A stretch of DNA of 38,601 bases from UBA2108 sp002713215. GTDB lineage: Bacteria; Bacteroidota; Bacteroidia; Flavobacteriales_G; Salibacteraceae. The first letter of the stretch is position 1. Every line of letters begins with the position of its first letter. The stretch lies in the NCBI GenBank assembly GCA_937891015.1, contig CALAPY010000071.1, forward strand, positions 1-38,601, in the 5' to 3' direction. The notes under the pieces were generated by a model that worked only from the letters and a program-made list of their open reading frames with translations, did not search any database and was not told where the DNA came from. Below, piece after piece: positions 16,475 to 24,040 of the stretch. The position numbers and the translations under genes were made by a program.

Positions 16475-17382
16475 TTTGAGCGAAGGGGTTTTGCAGGGTT
16501 TCCAACAACAATTGAGGAGGGATCTACATCCTTAAGTACCGTACTCCCCATGCCTATTAACGAATTGTTTCCAATTTCAGCCTTTTGAATTATAGAACTT
16601 GAAGGCGCAACCCAAACGTTTTCTCCAATTTGAACACTACCAGCAACCATAGCATTGGCAATTATTAAACTGTTTCGACCAATGCTCACGCCATGTGCTA
16701 TATGAACCAAATTGTCAACCTTCACGTTTTCACCAATTAGCGTATGGCCAATAACTGCACGGTCAATGCACACGTTATTTCCAATCTCAACATTAGCTTC
16801 TATTAAAACATGTCCAATATGAGGCATTAAAACATATTCACCATTTTTATCTCTTTCGTAACCAAAGCCAACTCCTCCGATAGTACAATTGCAACCAATT
16901 TTCACATTTTCATTTATGGTTGTACCCTCTAAGATGGTGGAGTTATGTAAAATGACCACATTTTCACCAATGCTACAGTCATCCTCAACAACAACATTAT
17001 GGCCTATGTATGCCGAAGAATGAACTGAAGATTTTTCACTAACCCTAGCGGTTTCCTCAATCCTAGCTGCAGGTAGTGTTTTAGCAAAAAACAATTCCAA
17101 AATTTTGGCGAACGTCCTTCTAGGGTTTTCTACAACAATCCAACCTACATTCTTGTAGTGAAGACATTCCCTTTTTGCAAACTCATGCCCATTTTGGCTT
17201 AGAATAACGTTACCGACTTCAATTGACTTCAGATTATCCAAGTATTTATCGCCACACCAAACCAATGAATGCGGAGATAACTTATCCCCTAGTTGGCCTA
17301 CGGTGCTTATTTCTATATCCGCACCATAACAGCTTGCTTCATTAACAGCCTCAATAATATCCTTGCTATAAACTTTTGCCAT
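16471..17382 (-). CDS. LpxD-like hexapeptide-repeat acyltransferase, 303 aa
   Basis: The N-terminal 100 residues resemble the UDP-sugar-binding domain of LpxD. From residue 108 the chain becomes a left-handed beta helix with more than ten hexapeptide turns. The pair GGVGFGY at 169-175 and NLVHIAHGVSIG at 224-235 places His230 at the position of the catalytic His in E. coli LpxD. The C-terminal end GNPAKPLRSK is more like NeuD/sugar O- or N-acetyltransferases than canonical LpxD. The gene is inside a sugar operon and not with lpxA/lpxC/fabZ, so acylation of an amino sugar of the surface glycan is a better guess than lipid A synthesis. Its start shares base 17382 with the end of the PIG-L deacetylase gene, and it overlaps the GT2 gene by 4 bp. 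Confidence 0.83.
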   Translation of the reverse strand: MAKVYSKDIIEAVNEASCYGADIEISTVGQLGDKLSPHSLVWCGDKYLDNLKSIEVGNVILSQNGHEFAKRECLHYKNVGWIVVENPRRTFAKILELFFAKTLPAARIEETARVSEKSSVHSSAYIGHNVVVEDDCSIGENVVILHNSTILEGTTINENVKIGCNCTIGGVGFGYERDKNGEYVLMPHIGHVLIEANVEIGNNVCIDRAVIGHTLIGENVKVDNLVHIAHGVSIGRNSLIIANAMVAGSVQIGENVWVAPSSSIIQKAEIGNNSLIGMGSTVLKDVDPSSIVVGNPAKPLRSK

Positions 17383-18023
17383 TACCTTACAACGTATCTG
17401 AGCAACTCAAAACTTTCAGCATATTTAGACCCAATCTGAACGCCACGGGTAGTTGCCAGAGACCTTATGAAATTTTCATTGGCATAGGTCCTGTGTGCTT
17501 GAGAATTATATTGTTTTAAGGCGTCAACCTTAACTGCCACATGCTCCTCACTCAAAACAAAAAATGCCGAAGTAGTAAATGTTATGTTATTCCAGGGCAT
17601 CTCATAACAAAATATAGTAGAGAATTTGAATGCTCTAAGGCTTTCATCGGCAATGGTTTTATGATCTTGGTGCAAATCATTTAACGAAGGCATGAAAACA
17701 ATATCCGGCTGTATTTCAGTTCGAAGTTTGATTAGATCATCTAAAATATTCTGCCTTTTATAGTTGAAGGTCCTAACATCATAATCGAACAGAAATAGCT
17801 TTTCTGGCTCAATGCCCAGGACCAGTGTTGCAGCCTTTACTTCGGTAATTAATATATCGGAAGGAAATTGTGGAAGAACTGATTGCTGGCAAGCTGAAAA
17901 TGCAGCATAATAAACATCATGACCTTCTTTTATCAATTTATTGATTGTGCCTCCGCAACCAAATTCACCATCGTCGGTATGAGGGGCAAGTACCAAAATC
18001 CTTTTCTTTTTATCCAATACCAT
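17382..18023 (-). CDS. PIG-L/LmbE-family N-deacetylase, 213 aa
   Basis: PIG-L family enzymes are zinc hydrolases that remove N-acetyl groups from GlcNAc-type sugars. The metal motif is seen as APHTDDGEFGCGG at 13-25 (His15, Asp17, Asp18), and the second ligand motif as HQDH at 118-121. There is no signal peptide, so it acts in the cytoplasm on a nucleotide or lipid-linked sugar. It is the first gene of the block 18023-12386, and a weak -7-like site (CATCTTTG, minus strand, 18050-18057) lies 27 bp upstream. Tight coupling to the LpxD-like acyltransferase suggests a deacetylate-then-reacylate step. The intergenic stretch 18024-18156 otherwise shows nothing that I can support. Confidence 0.88.
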   Translation of the reverse strand: MVLDKKKRILVLAPHTDDGEFGCGGTINKLIKEGHDVYYAAFSACQQSVLPQFPSDILITEVKAATLVLGIEPEKLFLFDYDVRTFNYKRQNILDDLIKLRTEIQPDIVFMPSLNDLHQDHKTIADESLRAFKFSTIFCYEMPWNNITFTTSAFFVLSEEHVAVKVDALKQYNSQAHRTYANENFIRSLATTRGVQIGSKYAESFELLRYVVR

Positions 18024-18156
18024 TTAATCCTAATATAAATTATGATGTACAAAGATGGAAAGAAATGGTAGATTGATTCTGAATATAAAATGATTATTCA
18101 TTAATGGGTTGTTAAGAACATTGACTCGTGTGTATTTCAGAATCCAATAATGTACA

Positions 18157-18164
18157 TAGATTTG
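18157..18164 (+). promoter_or_regulatory. Perfect -7 box (TAGATTTG) for the Wzz-like gene
   Basis: TAGATTTG is a full TAnnTTTG match, 21 bp before the ATG at 18186, with TTT at 18135-18137 in place of a TTG -33 element (19-bp spacer). It lies inside the longer reading frame that opens at 18150 and so argues for 18186 as the true start. Confidence 0.45.
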
Positions 18165-18185
18165 GGCATTCAATTGGAAATTGAT

Positions 18186-19028
18186 ATGAGCGAAGAAAGA
18201 AAAGTCAGCCTTACGGATTTAACGGTTACGGTGATTAGAACCATAAAACGTAATTTCCGTCTGTTTGTATCGGTAATATTATTCTTTACCCTTTTGGGAG
18301 TTATCTATAGCCTGGTTAAACAAAAGGAATATAAAACGCATTTTACGGCCTATTCTTCAATTTTAAAAAATGAACATCCCAGCCATATTTATGAGGCTCT
18401 CAATGTTTATGTAAAAGAAGGACAGGCAGAAAAGCTTTCAGAACTGTTGCAAATTGACGTTGAAACGGCTAGGGCAATCAGAAAAATAAAGGCCAATAAA
18501 ACAGAAGGTATTACTGAAAAGGACCGGATACCGATTGGAATGCCAAGATTTGAAGTAAATCTTTTTACGGTTGAAATTAGGACTTCGAACCCTGTAGATT
18601 ATGTAGCATTGCAAAAGGGGTGCTATTATTATTTAGCGAATACTTCGTTTGTTAAATCTAAGATCAAATACCAAAAAGAAAGGATTAAAAATTCCCTGGC
18701 CCTTGTGGACAGCCAATTGGTCCATTTGAATAATGCTCAAAAGGAAATGGTACTTAACCTGGAAAGCAACCGACAAAGACCAGACAAATCACTTACAGTA
18801 ATTGGTTCTGAAGTGGCTTATCCTAATGGAATGATAGAATTGATTAAATACCGTGAAGGACTGGAAAAATCTCTTGAAACGTCAGTTCCAATGGTTGTGG
18901 TTCAGGATATTATTCAAACCAATAAACCCATAAGTGAAAAATTACTGATTTGGGCTGTTTCATTAGGAATTGGACTTGTTTTATCTTTATTGGCTCTCTT
19001 CTTCAGGGAGATTCTTAACAAAGCGTAA
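18186..19028 (+). CDS. Wzz-like polysaccharide chain-length/co-polymerase protein, 280 aa
   Basis: Wzz-type proteins set O-antigen chain length from the inner membrane. The sequence has an N-terminal cytoplasmic stretch, a first membrane helix near residues 27-45, a periplasmic domain of about 200 residues with long helices, and a second helix near 252-270 before a short cytoplasmic tail. The length and two-helix topology match the Wzz superfamily, but the Pro-rich motif near the second helix is weak, so the call rests on topology and context. The ATG at 18186 is chosen because a -7 box overlaps the upstream option. It is the only plus-strand gene in the locus, and its last 42 bp overlap the 3' end of the convergent Wzy/WaaL-type gene. 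Confidence 0.72.
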   Translation: MSEERKVSLTDLTVTVIRTIKRNFRLFVSVILFFTLLGVIYSLVKQKEYKTHFTAYSSILKNEHPSHIYEALNVYVKEGQAEKLSELLQIDVETARAIRKIKANKTEGITEKDRIPIGMPRFEVNLFTVEIRTSNPVDYVALQKGCYYYLANTSFVKSKIKYQKERIKNSLALVDSQLVHLNNAQKEMVLNLESNRQRPDKSLTVIGSEVAYPNGMIELIKYREGLEKSLETSVPMVVVQDIIQTNKPISEKLLIWAVSLGIGLVLSLLALFFREILNKA

Positions 19029-20126
19029 TCGTTCTGGGTCGCCGGTTTTCAACAGGAAGACGAAATAAATCACATCAATTATTGATACGCCCCAGAATAT
19101 GGCGAATTGAAATAGAGCATAGATGAGTATGGTTAATACATATATGAAGTTTTTTCCATTTAAGTAAATAGCGAGAATTAGAAAATAAAAAAGCGAAATG
19201 GCTGTACCGTGCGTAGCTATTAATTGCAAAAACGAATTGTGTGCATGGTACTCCCCATACCAAACTTTATGAGAACCATTCCCGAACCAAGGATTCTCTT
19301 TAATGAAGTTTAGGTAGAATTCCCAAATTTTCTCTCTTCCAGAAAGATCCACTTTTTTAGTATTTCTAGTTAACTGATCCAGAATTACTTCAGAATAATC
19401 TAGTATTACCTGGGAGGATACAACCAGGAACAGTACTAATGCCACAATTGTGTAAAACCAATCGACAACGGGTTTGTCAGCCCTAAACCACATGTATCCT
19501 TTAATTGCAAAAAAGGCAAACAGGGCTACAAAAACAGTTCTTCCAAAAGTTAGATAACAACCAACAAGAATAAGAACCCATAATAACTTATTGATGATCC
19601 CCTCATAAAGTCGATAAAAATCGATGAGAAGTATTACCAACAAACACTTTATTGCAAGCACACTCGAATTGTTACTTAAACCCAATGGACGGGTATTGTA
19701 CAACAACCCACTCTCTTCAAATACATCATAGTGTTCTAGTCCGGTGAAAAAAGTTGACACTCCCAGAAAGTATTCTGCCATGGCAACAATTACCTCAATA
19801 GCTACAAGATAGGCCAATATTTTTACGTCCTTTTTTCTAAACTCACTGGCAATAAATACCGAGAGAGGCATTAATACGAATTGAGGAAACAGGCTTGGGG
19901 TATATTCAGGGTCATATTCATTTAGAATAAAATTTAAACCCGACAAGAAGATGATCACCGTCAATAGAATAAGGATAGGGGTTACCCGAATTTTCTTATC
20001 TGTTAAATCGGTGAAATTCTTAACAAATTTGTTCGGGTTCCTATATAAGGCATACGCAGCAGCCAGAATAAACAAAGCTTGCGGCATATAAACGAGTGTA
20101 GGAAGAAATGAAAGTAGACCTAACAT
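18987..20126 (-). CDS. O-antigen polymerase/ligase family membrane protein (second Wzy/WaaL type), 379 aa
   Basis: About 10-11 hydrophobic segments surround a periplasmic loop with NPWFGNGSHKVWYGE and the hallmark YHAHNSFLQLIATHG, where the His-x-His-Asn word matches the Wzy_C catalytic region. It directly follows the flippase gene (stop and start 1 bp apart), an arrangement expected for Wzx followed by Wzy. That makes the polymerase role more likely for this copy than for the one at 14210-15460. Its 3' end overlaps the Wzz-like gene on the other strand by 42 bp, so transcripts of these two genes must collide or be antisense to each other. Substrate unknown. Confidence 0.83.
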   Translation of the reverse strand: MLGLLSFLPTLVYMPQALFILAAAYALYRNPNKFVKNFTDLTDKKIRVTPILILLTVIIFLSGLNFILNEYDPEYTPSLFPQFVLMPLSVFIASEFRKKDVKILAYLVAIEVIVAMAEYFLGVSTFFTGLEHYDVFEESGLLYNTRPLGLSNNSSVLAIKCLLVILLIDFYRLYEGIINKLLWVLILVGCYLTFGRTVFVALFAFFAIKGYMWFRADKPVVDWFYTIVALVLFLVVSSQVILDYSEVILDQLTRNTKKVDLSGREKIWEFYLNFIKENPWFGNGSHKVWYGEYHAHNSFLQLIATHGTAISLFYFLILAIYLNGKNFIYVLTILIYALFQFAIFWGVSIIDVIYFVFLLKTGDPERLRFVKNLPEEESQ

Positions 20127-20127
20127 A

Positions 20128-21390
20128 CTATTTAGTTAACTTCCAGTTCATTGGGTAAAACCTGGCGCTGAAATACCAAATGATTACAAACTGAAGAAAG
20201 AAAGACAATGCTGTTGACTGAGCGGCACCAATTGCCCCATTTTCTTTTATCAGTAGGTAATTGAACACTACATTAAGAATGGCAACAAAAAAAGTAACCC
20301 TGGCAATTAATTTAGACAGCTTTAAGTAAATCAAGTAATTAACGACCATTTTATACATCCCATTCAATGCAAAACCAAAAGCAATCCACCCAACAAAATC
20401 CTGCGCAACAATATACCGATCATCAATAAACAATGAAAACAGAAATGGAGCAATGCCATATAGTCCCCCAGCTAATAACAACAAAACTGCAAAATACATG
20501 TAAGTCATTTTAACCAACCTAGTATTCCATTCGGTAGTAAGATTATTTAACTTAGCGTAAAACCAGGGAACCCATGCCTGATTGAATGAATTCTGTACAA
20601 GGCCGATTATCAACCCCACTTGATAACCAACTGAATACAAACCAGTAGCTTCTTCACTAATCATATTTCTGATGAAGAGCAAATCGGAATAGTTAATGAT
20701 AATGCCTCCTAATACATGTGGAATAAACGGAATGCCAAATTTTATAATCTCCTGCATTTCGATTTTATGCATGAAAAGAGCCCCCTTATTCTGTTTCAGA
20801 ATAATGACGATTGAGGCCAAGCCAACGATAGCTCCAGAAATTACAATTCCCTCAACCCTTCCAGTCCACGAAGAATTGAAATACATAACAATACCAATGG
20901 ATAGGGAAAGTTCAAAAACAACCCTAAGCAAGCGCCAGATCGCAAAAAACCACGCCTTGTTTAAGAGTCGCCAGTAGGTAAGTAAAAACTCATTTACCTG
21001 TTCAAAACAAATGAAGACAACCATCACAGATAGCCACTTCAAGCTTAGTCCAGTGTAACTAAAAATAATAGAATTAAACGGAAGTACCACCAACAGCACT
21101 AGAAGACCAGTAATTAGAATTAACCAGATAACCGCACTTCTGTGCCTGTTGAACTGGTCATCTGTCTTGGAATAGAATACTACATTGGTGAGCGATGTAC
21201 CATTGACTCCAATAAAGGGTTGCAAGAAATTGTAAAACAGTTGAAACATGGCAATCATGGCCATGTCCTGAGGCTGTAAATAATTGGTTAAAAACGGAAG
21301 CAACAACAAGGGCAATCCAGAAGCCATTGCATTGGTAGCTCCATAGATTATGAAGTTTTTAGATACCTGACTATTTAAATACTTCTTCAA
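20128..21390 (-). CDS. Wzx-type polysaccharide flippase (MOP superfamily), 420 aa
   Basis: The protein has about 12 hydrophobic helices and the typical start of Wzx/RfbX proteins (IIYGATNAMASGLPLLLLPF followed by TNYLQPQDMA). Cationic and polar residues occur within the helices, as expected for a transporter of lipid-linked anionic oligosaccharides. It would flip undecaprenyl-diphosphate repeat units across the inner membrane. The start overlaps the stop of the GT-B-like gene by 4 bp, and the Wzy-type gene follows after 1 bp. Presence of a Wzx argues for the Wzx/Wzy route, because no ABC transporter genes (Wzm/Wzt) are present. Confidence 0.87.
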   Translation of the reverse strand: MKKYLNSQVSKNFIIYGATNAMASGLPLLLLPFLTNYLQPQDMAMIAMFQLFYNFLQPFIGVNGTSLTNVVFYSKTDDQFNRHRSAVIWLILITGLLVLLVVLPFNSIIFSYTGLSLKWLSVMVVFICFEQVNEFLLTYWRLLNKAWFFAIWRLLRVVFELSLSIGIVMYFNSSWTGRVEGIVISGAIVGLASIVIILKQNKGALFMHKIEMQEIIKFGIPFIPHVLGGIIINYSDLLFIRNMISEEATGLYSVGYQVGLIIGLVQNSFNQAWVPWFYAKLNNLTTEWNTRLVKMTYMYFAVLLLLAGGLYGIAPFLFSLFIDDRYIVAQDFVGWIAFGFALNGMYKMVVNYLIYLKLSKLIARVTFFVAILNVVFNYLLIKENGAIGAAQSTALSFFLQFVIIWYFSARFYPMNWKLTK

Positions 21391-22748
21391 TATTTTTCTC
21401 TAAAATAGGAACTCAAATTCTTAAAAAATGAAGGATAAAACAAATGTGAATTTAATTCAACAACTCGATCCACATCCAAAGACAATTTTTTTTCTACTTC
21501 CTGAACAAATTCCTCCGGTGAAGTGCAAAATGCGTTGGATTCCTTATTGGTTAAAATTGCCCCGAAGTAATTGGTTGCTCTGTTATCGTGATCATACATT
21601 ACGTTGGGAATTCCTATCGCTACTGATTCAATGGCACAGGTAGAATATATGGTAGTATGAATGTCACTCAATTTCATTTTTTCATAGACGTTTAAATTAT
21701 CTGCGAAAAAAATCGCGGGATTAAGTTCAAAGTTTTCACGATAGTAATCCTCCTTATCAACTCTCGGGATGTATACGCATGCCCAAGATGGTCTTAACGT
21801 AAGCACTTGGTTAAGAAATGCTATCAATAAGTCATCACAATCGGTTTGGCCAGTGGCCGAAATAATTACCTGATGATTCTCCCTTATTTTTTCAAAAACT
21901 TCTGATTTTATGGAGCTTTCTTTGATATGTTCCAAATAAAACGATCCCAACGGAAAAACCCTTTCACTATCGATATATTCACTGGATTTAAACAGACTTT
22001 GCTCCTGTGTTCCAAAACTCAAAAAGTCATCGGGTTGAAGCAGCGGATCAAATGCATTGTATATCATATAACCGTGATGGTCGCTATTTATAATGCCATG
22101 CTGCAGTTCAATAACTTTTGTTCCAAGTTTTTTTAATGCCATAACTCGAGGCATGTCCACATAAGCTGCATTGATTATCGCCGTTTTAAATCGCTTTAGT
22201 TTTCCCAATTGCCTTGTAATCCAATATCTGGAAACAAATTGTTTGTAAACCACCCCCATATTTGAGGACATTTTAAATCGTTGATCTACTTCATTTTGAA
22301 TCTCATAGATATGTTTTGGGACTACAACCAGTTTTGCGAATAACTTTTCAATCAAGAGTAAAACCAATTTACTCGATACTTCAGGGTTTGGTAATTGATC
22401 TCCTGGATAATGTCCTTTAATAGGAAGTTCTATAAACCAGGTTCTTCCAATATACTCAGGTAAAAAATCTGTTTTTTCAGTCCACTTTCCCTTGTATAAC
22501 AAACGATTTCCTGATCCCATAAAAACCACAGCATCAAAGCTTTTAAACCAGAACCTAAAACCATATAATAGAAACTTAAGAAAGGTAAACGCCTTTTTGG
22601 AGTCAACTTTTACCATGGTATCTGTTCCAAAATGAAGTTTGTCCAATGAGTATAACCTAAGGTAAGGCCAAATGTTTACTCCTTGAAATTCGACCTCATA
22701 TTTGGAAGTAAATTCATCGAATTCCCTTATGGTTTTATTAAATTTCAA
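21387..22748 (-). CDS. Putative GT-B-fold glycosyltransferase of unknown family, 453 aa
   Basis: This is a soluble protein without a signal peptide or clear membrane helix. I do not recognise a named family. Two stretches look like GT-B enzymes of the capsule/sialyltransferase type: KLGTKVIELQHGIIN near residues 208-222, followed by a His-rich DHHGY word, and IYSTCAIESVAIGIPNVMYD near 366-385. The second matches the donor-binding loop in which a Ser/Thr-x-x-x-Glu motif holds the nucleotide. The locus makes a NeuB-type sugar and otherwise has one GT2 enzyme, so this is the best candidate for the nonulosonate transferase. That is an inference from context. It is the first gene of a block behind a perfect -7 box and overlaps the flippase gene by 4 bp. 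Confidence 0.65.
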   Translation of the reverse strand: MKFNKTIREFDEFTSKYEVEFQGVNIWPYLRLYSLDKLHFGTDTMVKVDSKKAFTFLKFLLYGFRFWFKSFDAVVFMGSGNRLLYKGKWTEKTDFLPEYIGRTWFIELPIKGHYPGDQLPNPEVSSKLVLLLIEKLFAKLVVVPKHIYEIQNEVDQRFKMSSNMGVVYKQFVSRYWITRQLGKLKRFKTAIINAAYVDMPRVMALKKLGTKVIELQHGIINSDHHGYMIYNAFDPLLQPDDFLSFGTQEQSLFKSSEYIDSERVFPLGSFYLEHIKESSIKSEVFEKIRENHQVIISATGQTDCDDLLIAFLNQVLTLRPSWACVYIPRVDKEDYYRENFELNPAIFFADNLNVYEKMKLSDIHTTIYSTCAIESVAIGIPNVMYDHDNRATNYFGAILTNKESNAFCTSPEEFVQEVEKKLSLDVDRVVELNSHLFYPSFFKNLSSYFREKY

Positions 22749-22809
22749 AAACCAAAAATTATACTCCGATTAGACATTATTTCACCATTTCATTTTAAGG
22801 CTAAAACTC

Positions 22810-22817
22810 CAAATATA
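22810..22817 (-). promoter_or_regulatory. Perfect -7 box (TATATTTG) for the block starting at 22748
   Basis: On the minus strand the site reads TATATTTG, a full TAnnTTTG match, with a TTG 15 bp upstream (shorter than usual). It sits 61 bp from the ATG at 22748, in a 158-bp gap that is the largest break on the minus strand of the locus. The gap contains no other feature that I can support. Confidence 0.42.
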
Positions 22818-22906
22818 AATAGGGAATTTTAGCAATATTATTTTGAGAAAGTAAAAAACAAATTACTACTACAAATAAAATTGTGAGTGCAATAATTAGG
22901 AATACC

Positions 22907-24040
22907 CTATTTATTTTGTACATAATAACCTTTAATTTGAAGTGCGGTTAAATAAGCCCCATATTCCGATATATGCTGAACATCCATAAACGTACCCGAT
23001 AAATCTGACAACTCAGTTCCATCAATGTATGGAACTTTGTTTTGATCTAATAAAAGTTTTATCCTGTCCACCACTCTTTCGTATTCCACTAATACTTCAG
23101 GATTCTTTTGCGAACCATAAATTCGGTTATAAGGTCCTAAATAGAACACGCAATTAATGTCATACTCTTTAGTTAAACTAATAAATACCTTCAACAGGTT
23201 GTCCTGATAATTCGATGTCGTATCAATCATTGGGAATGGCGTTTTTGACTCCAAAAAATTATCCAAACAGTTGTAAATTGGATTTATTTTTCCCTTCAAG
23301 GCAATTACAGCCAGGGAATCATATATTGGAGAATATTCTTGAGATTTATTTGGTTGTTGGAGAAAGGGAACTAAACATTGCTCTTTGGGAAATGCCTTTT
23401 CATGCTTTTCAATATTTTCGATCAGATTTAATAGATCATAGTAGTAAAAGCTTCTAAAATCATCGACCAAACTATTGGCCTTTATCTTCAATGTGCCTTT
23501 TTGAAAATTGGCGTGGTACATAAACTCTTTATAAACTCCAAGTTGTATAGCTCGGTCCTTTATTCTATAAACAACCGATGAGTCGATGTATCGATTGAAA
23601 TAATCTTCGTTAAAATTGTTTAGCCAAAACCTCCAATAGGTTGGGTTTATGTAGTACAATACGTTAAGGTCCTTAAACGCATCTGGATTATCGATAATAA
23701 GTGGAAAATATACATTGGCTAATCTACCTGCACCTCCCAGTGCGTAGACGGGTCTATTAATTTCTGCATCCCGATTTAATAAATCGAAGTAATTATTTCC
23801 ATTTAGTTCATTACCTGTTTCGGAGGTACCAAGAACAAGAATTCCGTTTTCGCTCTTTATTCTATTTAAAAAATTTACAAAAATCCGATTCCCTGACTTT
23901 ACATATACCCCCTCAATAATTTCGTCTGAAACAGGATTTAAAACAACCAACAATAGAGGAATAGCCACAAAGCAGAGCACAATAGCACTAACCGAAGAGA
24001 TCCAAAGTTTTTCTTTTATTATTTTATTTACCTCCAGCAT
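22907..24040 (-). CDS. Membrane-anchored DltD/SGNH-like protein, partner of the MBOAT enzyme, 377 aa
   Basis: One N-terminal membrane helix (about residues 11-34) anchors a periplasmic domain. The domain begins GILVLGTSETGNELNG, where Ser73 sits at the nucleophile position of DltD-type SGNH proteins. Near the end, Asp353 and His356 in DVQHISEYG match the DxxH dyad. The sequence is otherwise divergent and no block III Asn motif is obvious. The gene overlaps the end of the MBOAT gene by 17 bp, which implies tight coupling. DltB-DltD, AlgI-AlgJ/X and WssH-type systems pair an MBOAT channel with such an extracytoplasmic acyl-handling protein. The likely role is final acyl transfer to, or acyl editing on, the surface glycan. 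Acyl group and acceptor are unknown. Confidence 0.75.
   Translation of the reverse strand: MLEVNKIIKEKLWISSVSAIVLCFVAIPLLLVVLNPVSDEIIEGVYVKSGNRIFVNFLNRIKSENGILVLGTSETGNELNGNNYFDLLNRDAEINRPVYALGGAGRLANVYFPLIIDNPDAFKDLNVLYYINPTYWRFWLNNFNEDYFNRYIDSSVVYRIKDRAIQLGVYKEFMYHANFQKGTLKIKANSLVDDFRSFYYYDLLNLIENIEKHEKAFPKEQCLVPFLQQPNKSQEYSPIYDSLAVIALKGKINPIYNCLDNFLESKTPFPMIDTTSNYQDNLLKVFISLTKEYDINCVFYLGPYNRIYGSQKNPEVLVEYERVVDRIKLLLDQNKVPYIDGTELSDLSGTFMDVQHISEYGAYLTALQIKGYYVQNK

Noticed and set aside
16471..17382. Housekeeping lpxD of lipid A synthesis
   Set aside because: It is in a polysaccharide operon coupled to PIG-L and GT2 genes and lacks lpxC, fabZ or lpxA neighbours. The C-terminal end is of the sugar acetyltransferase kind.
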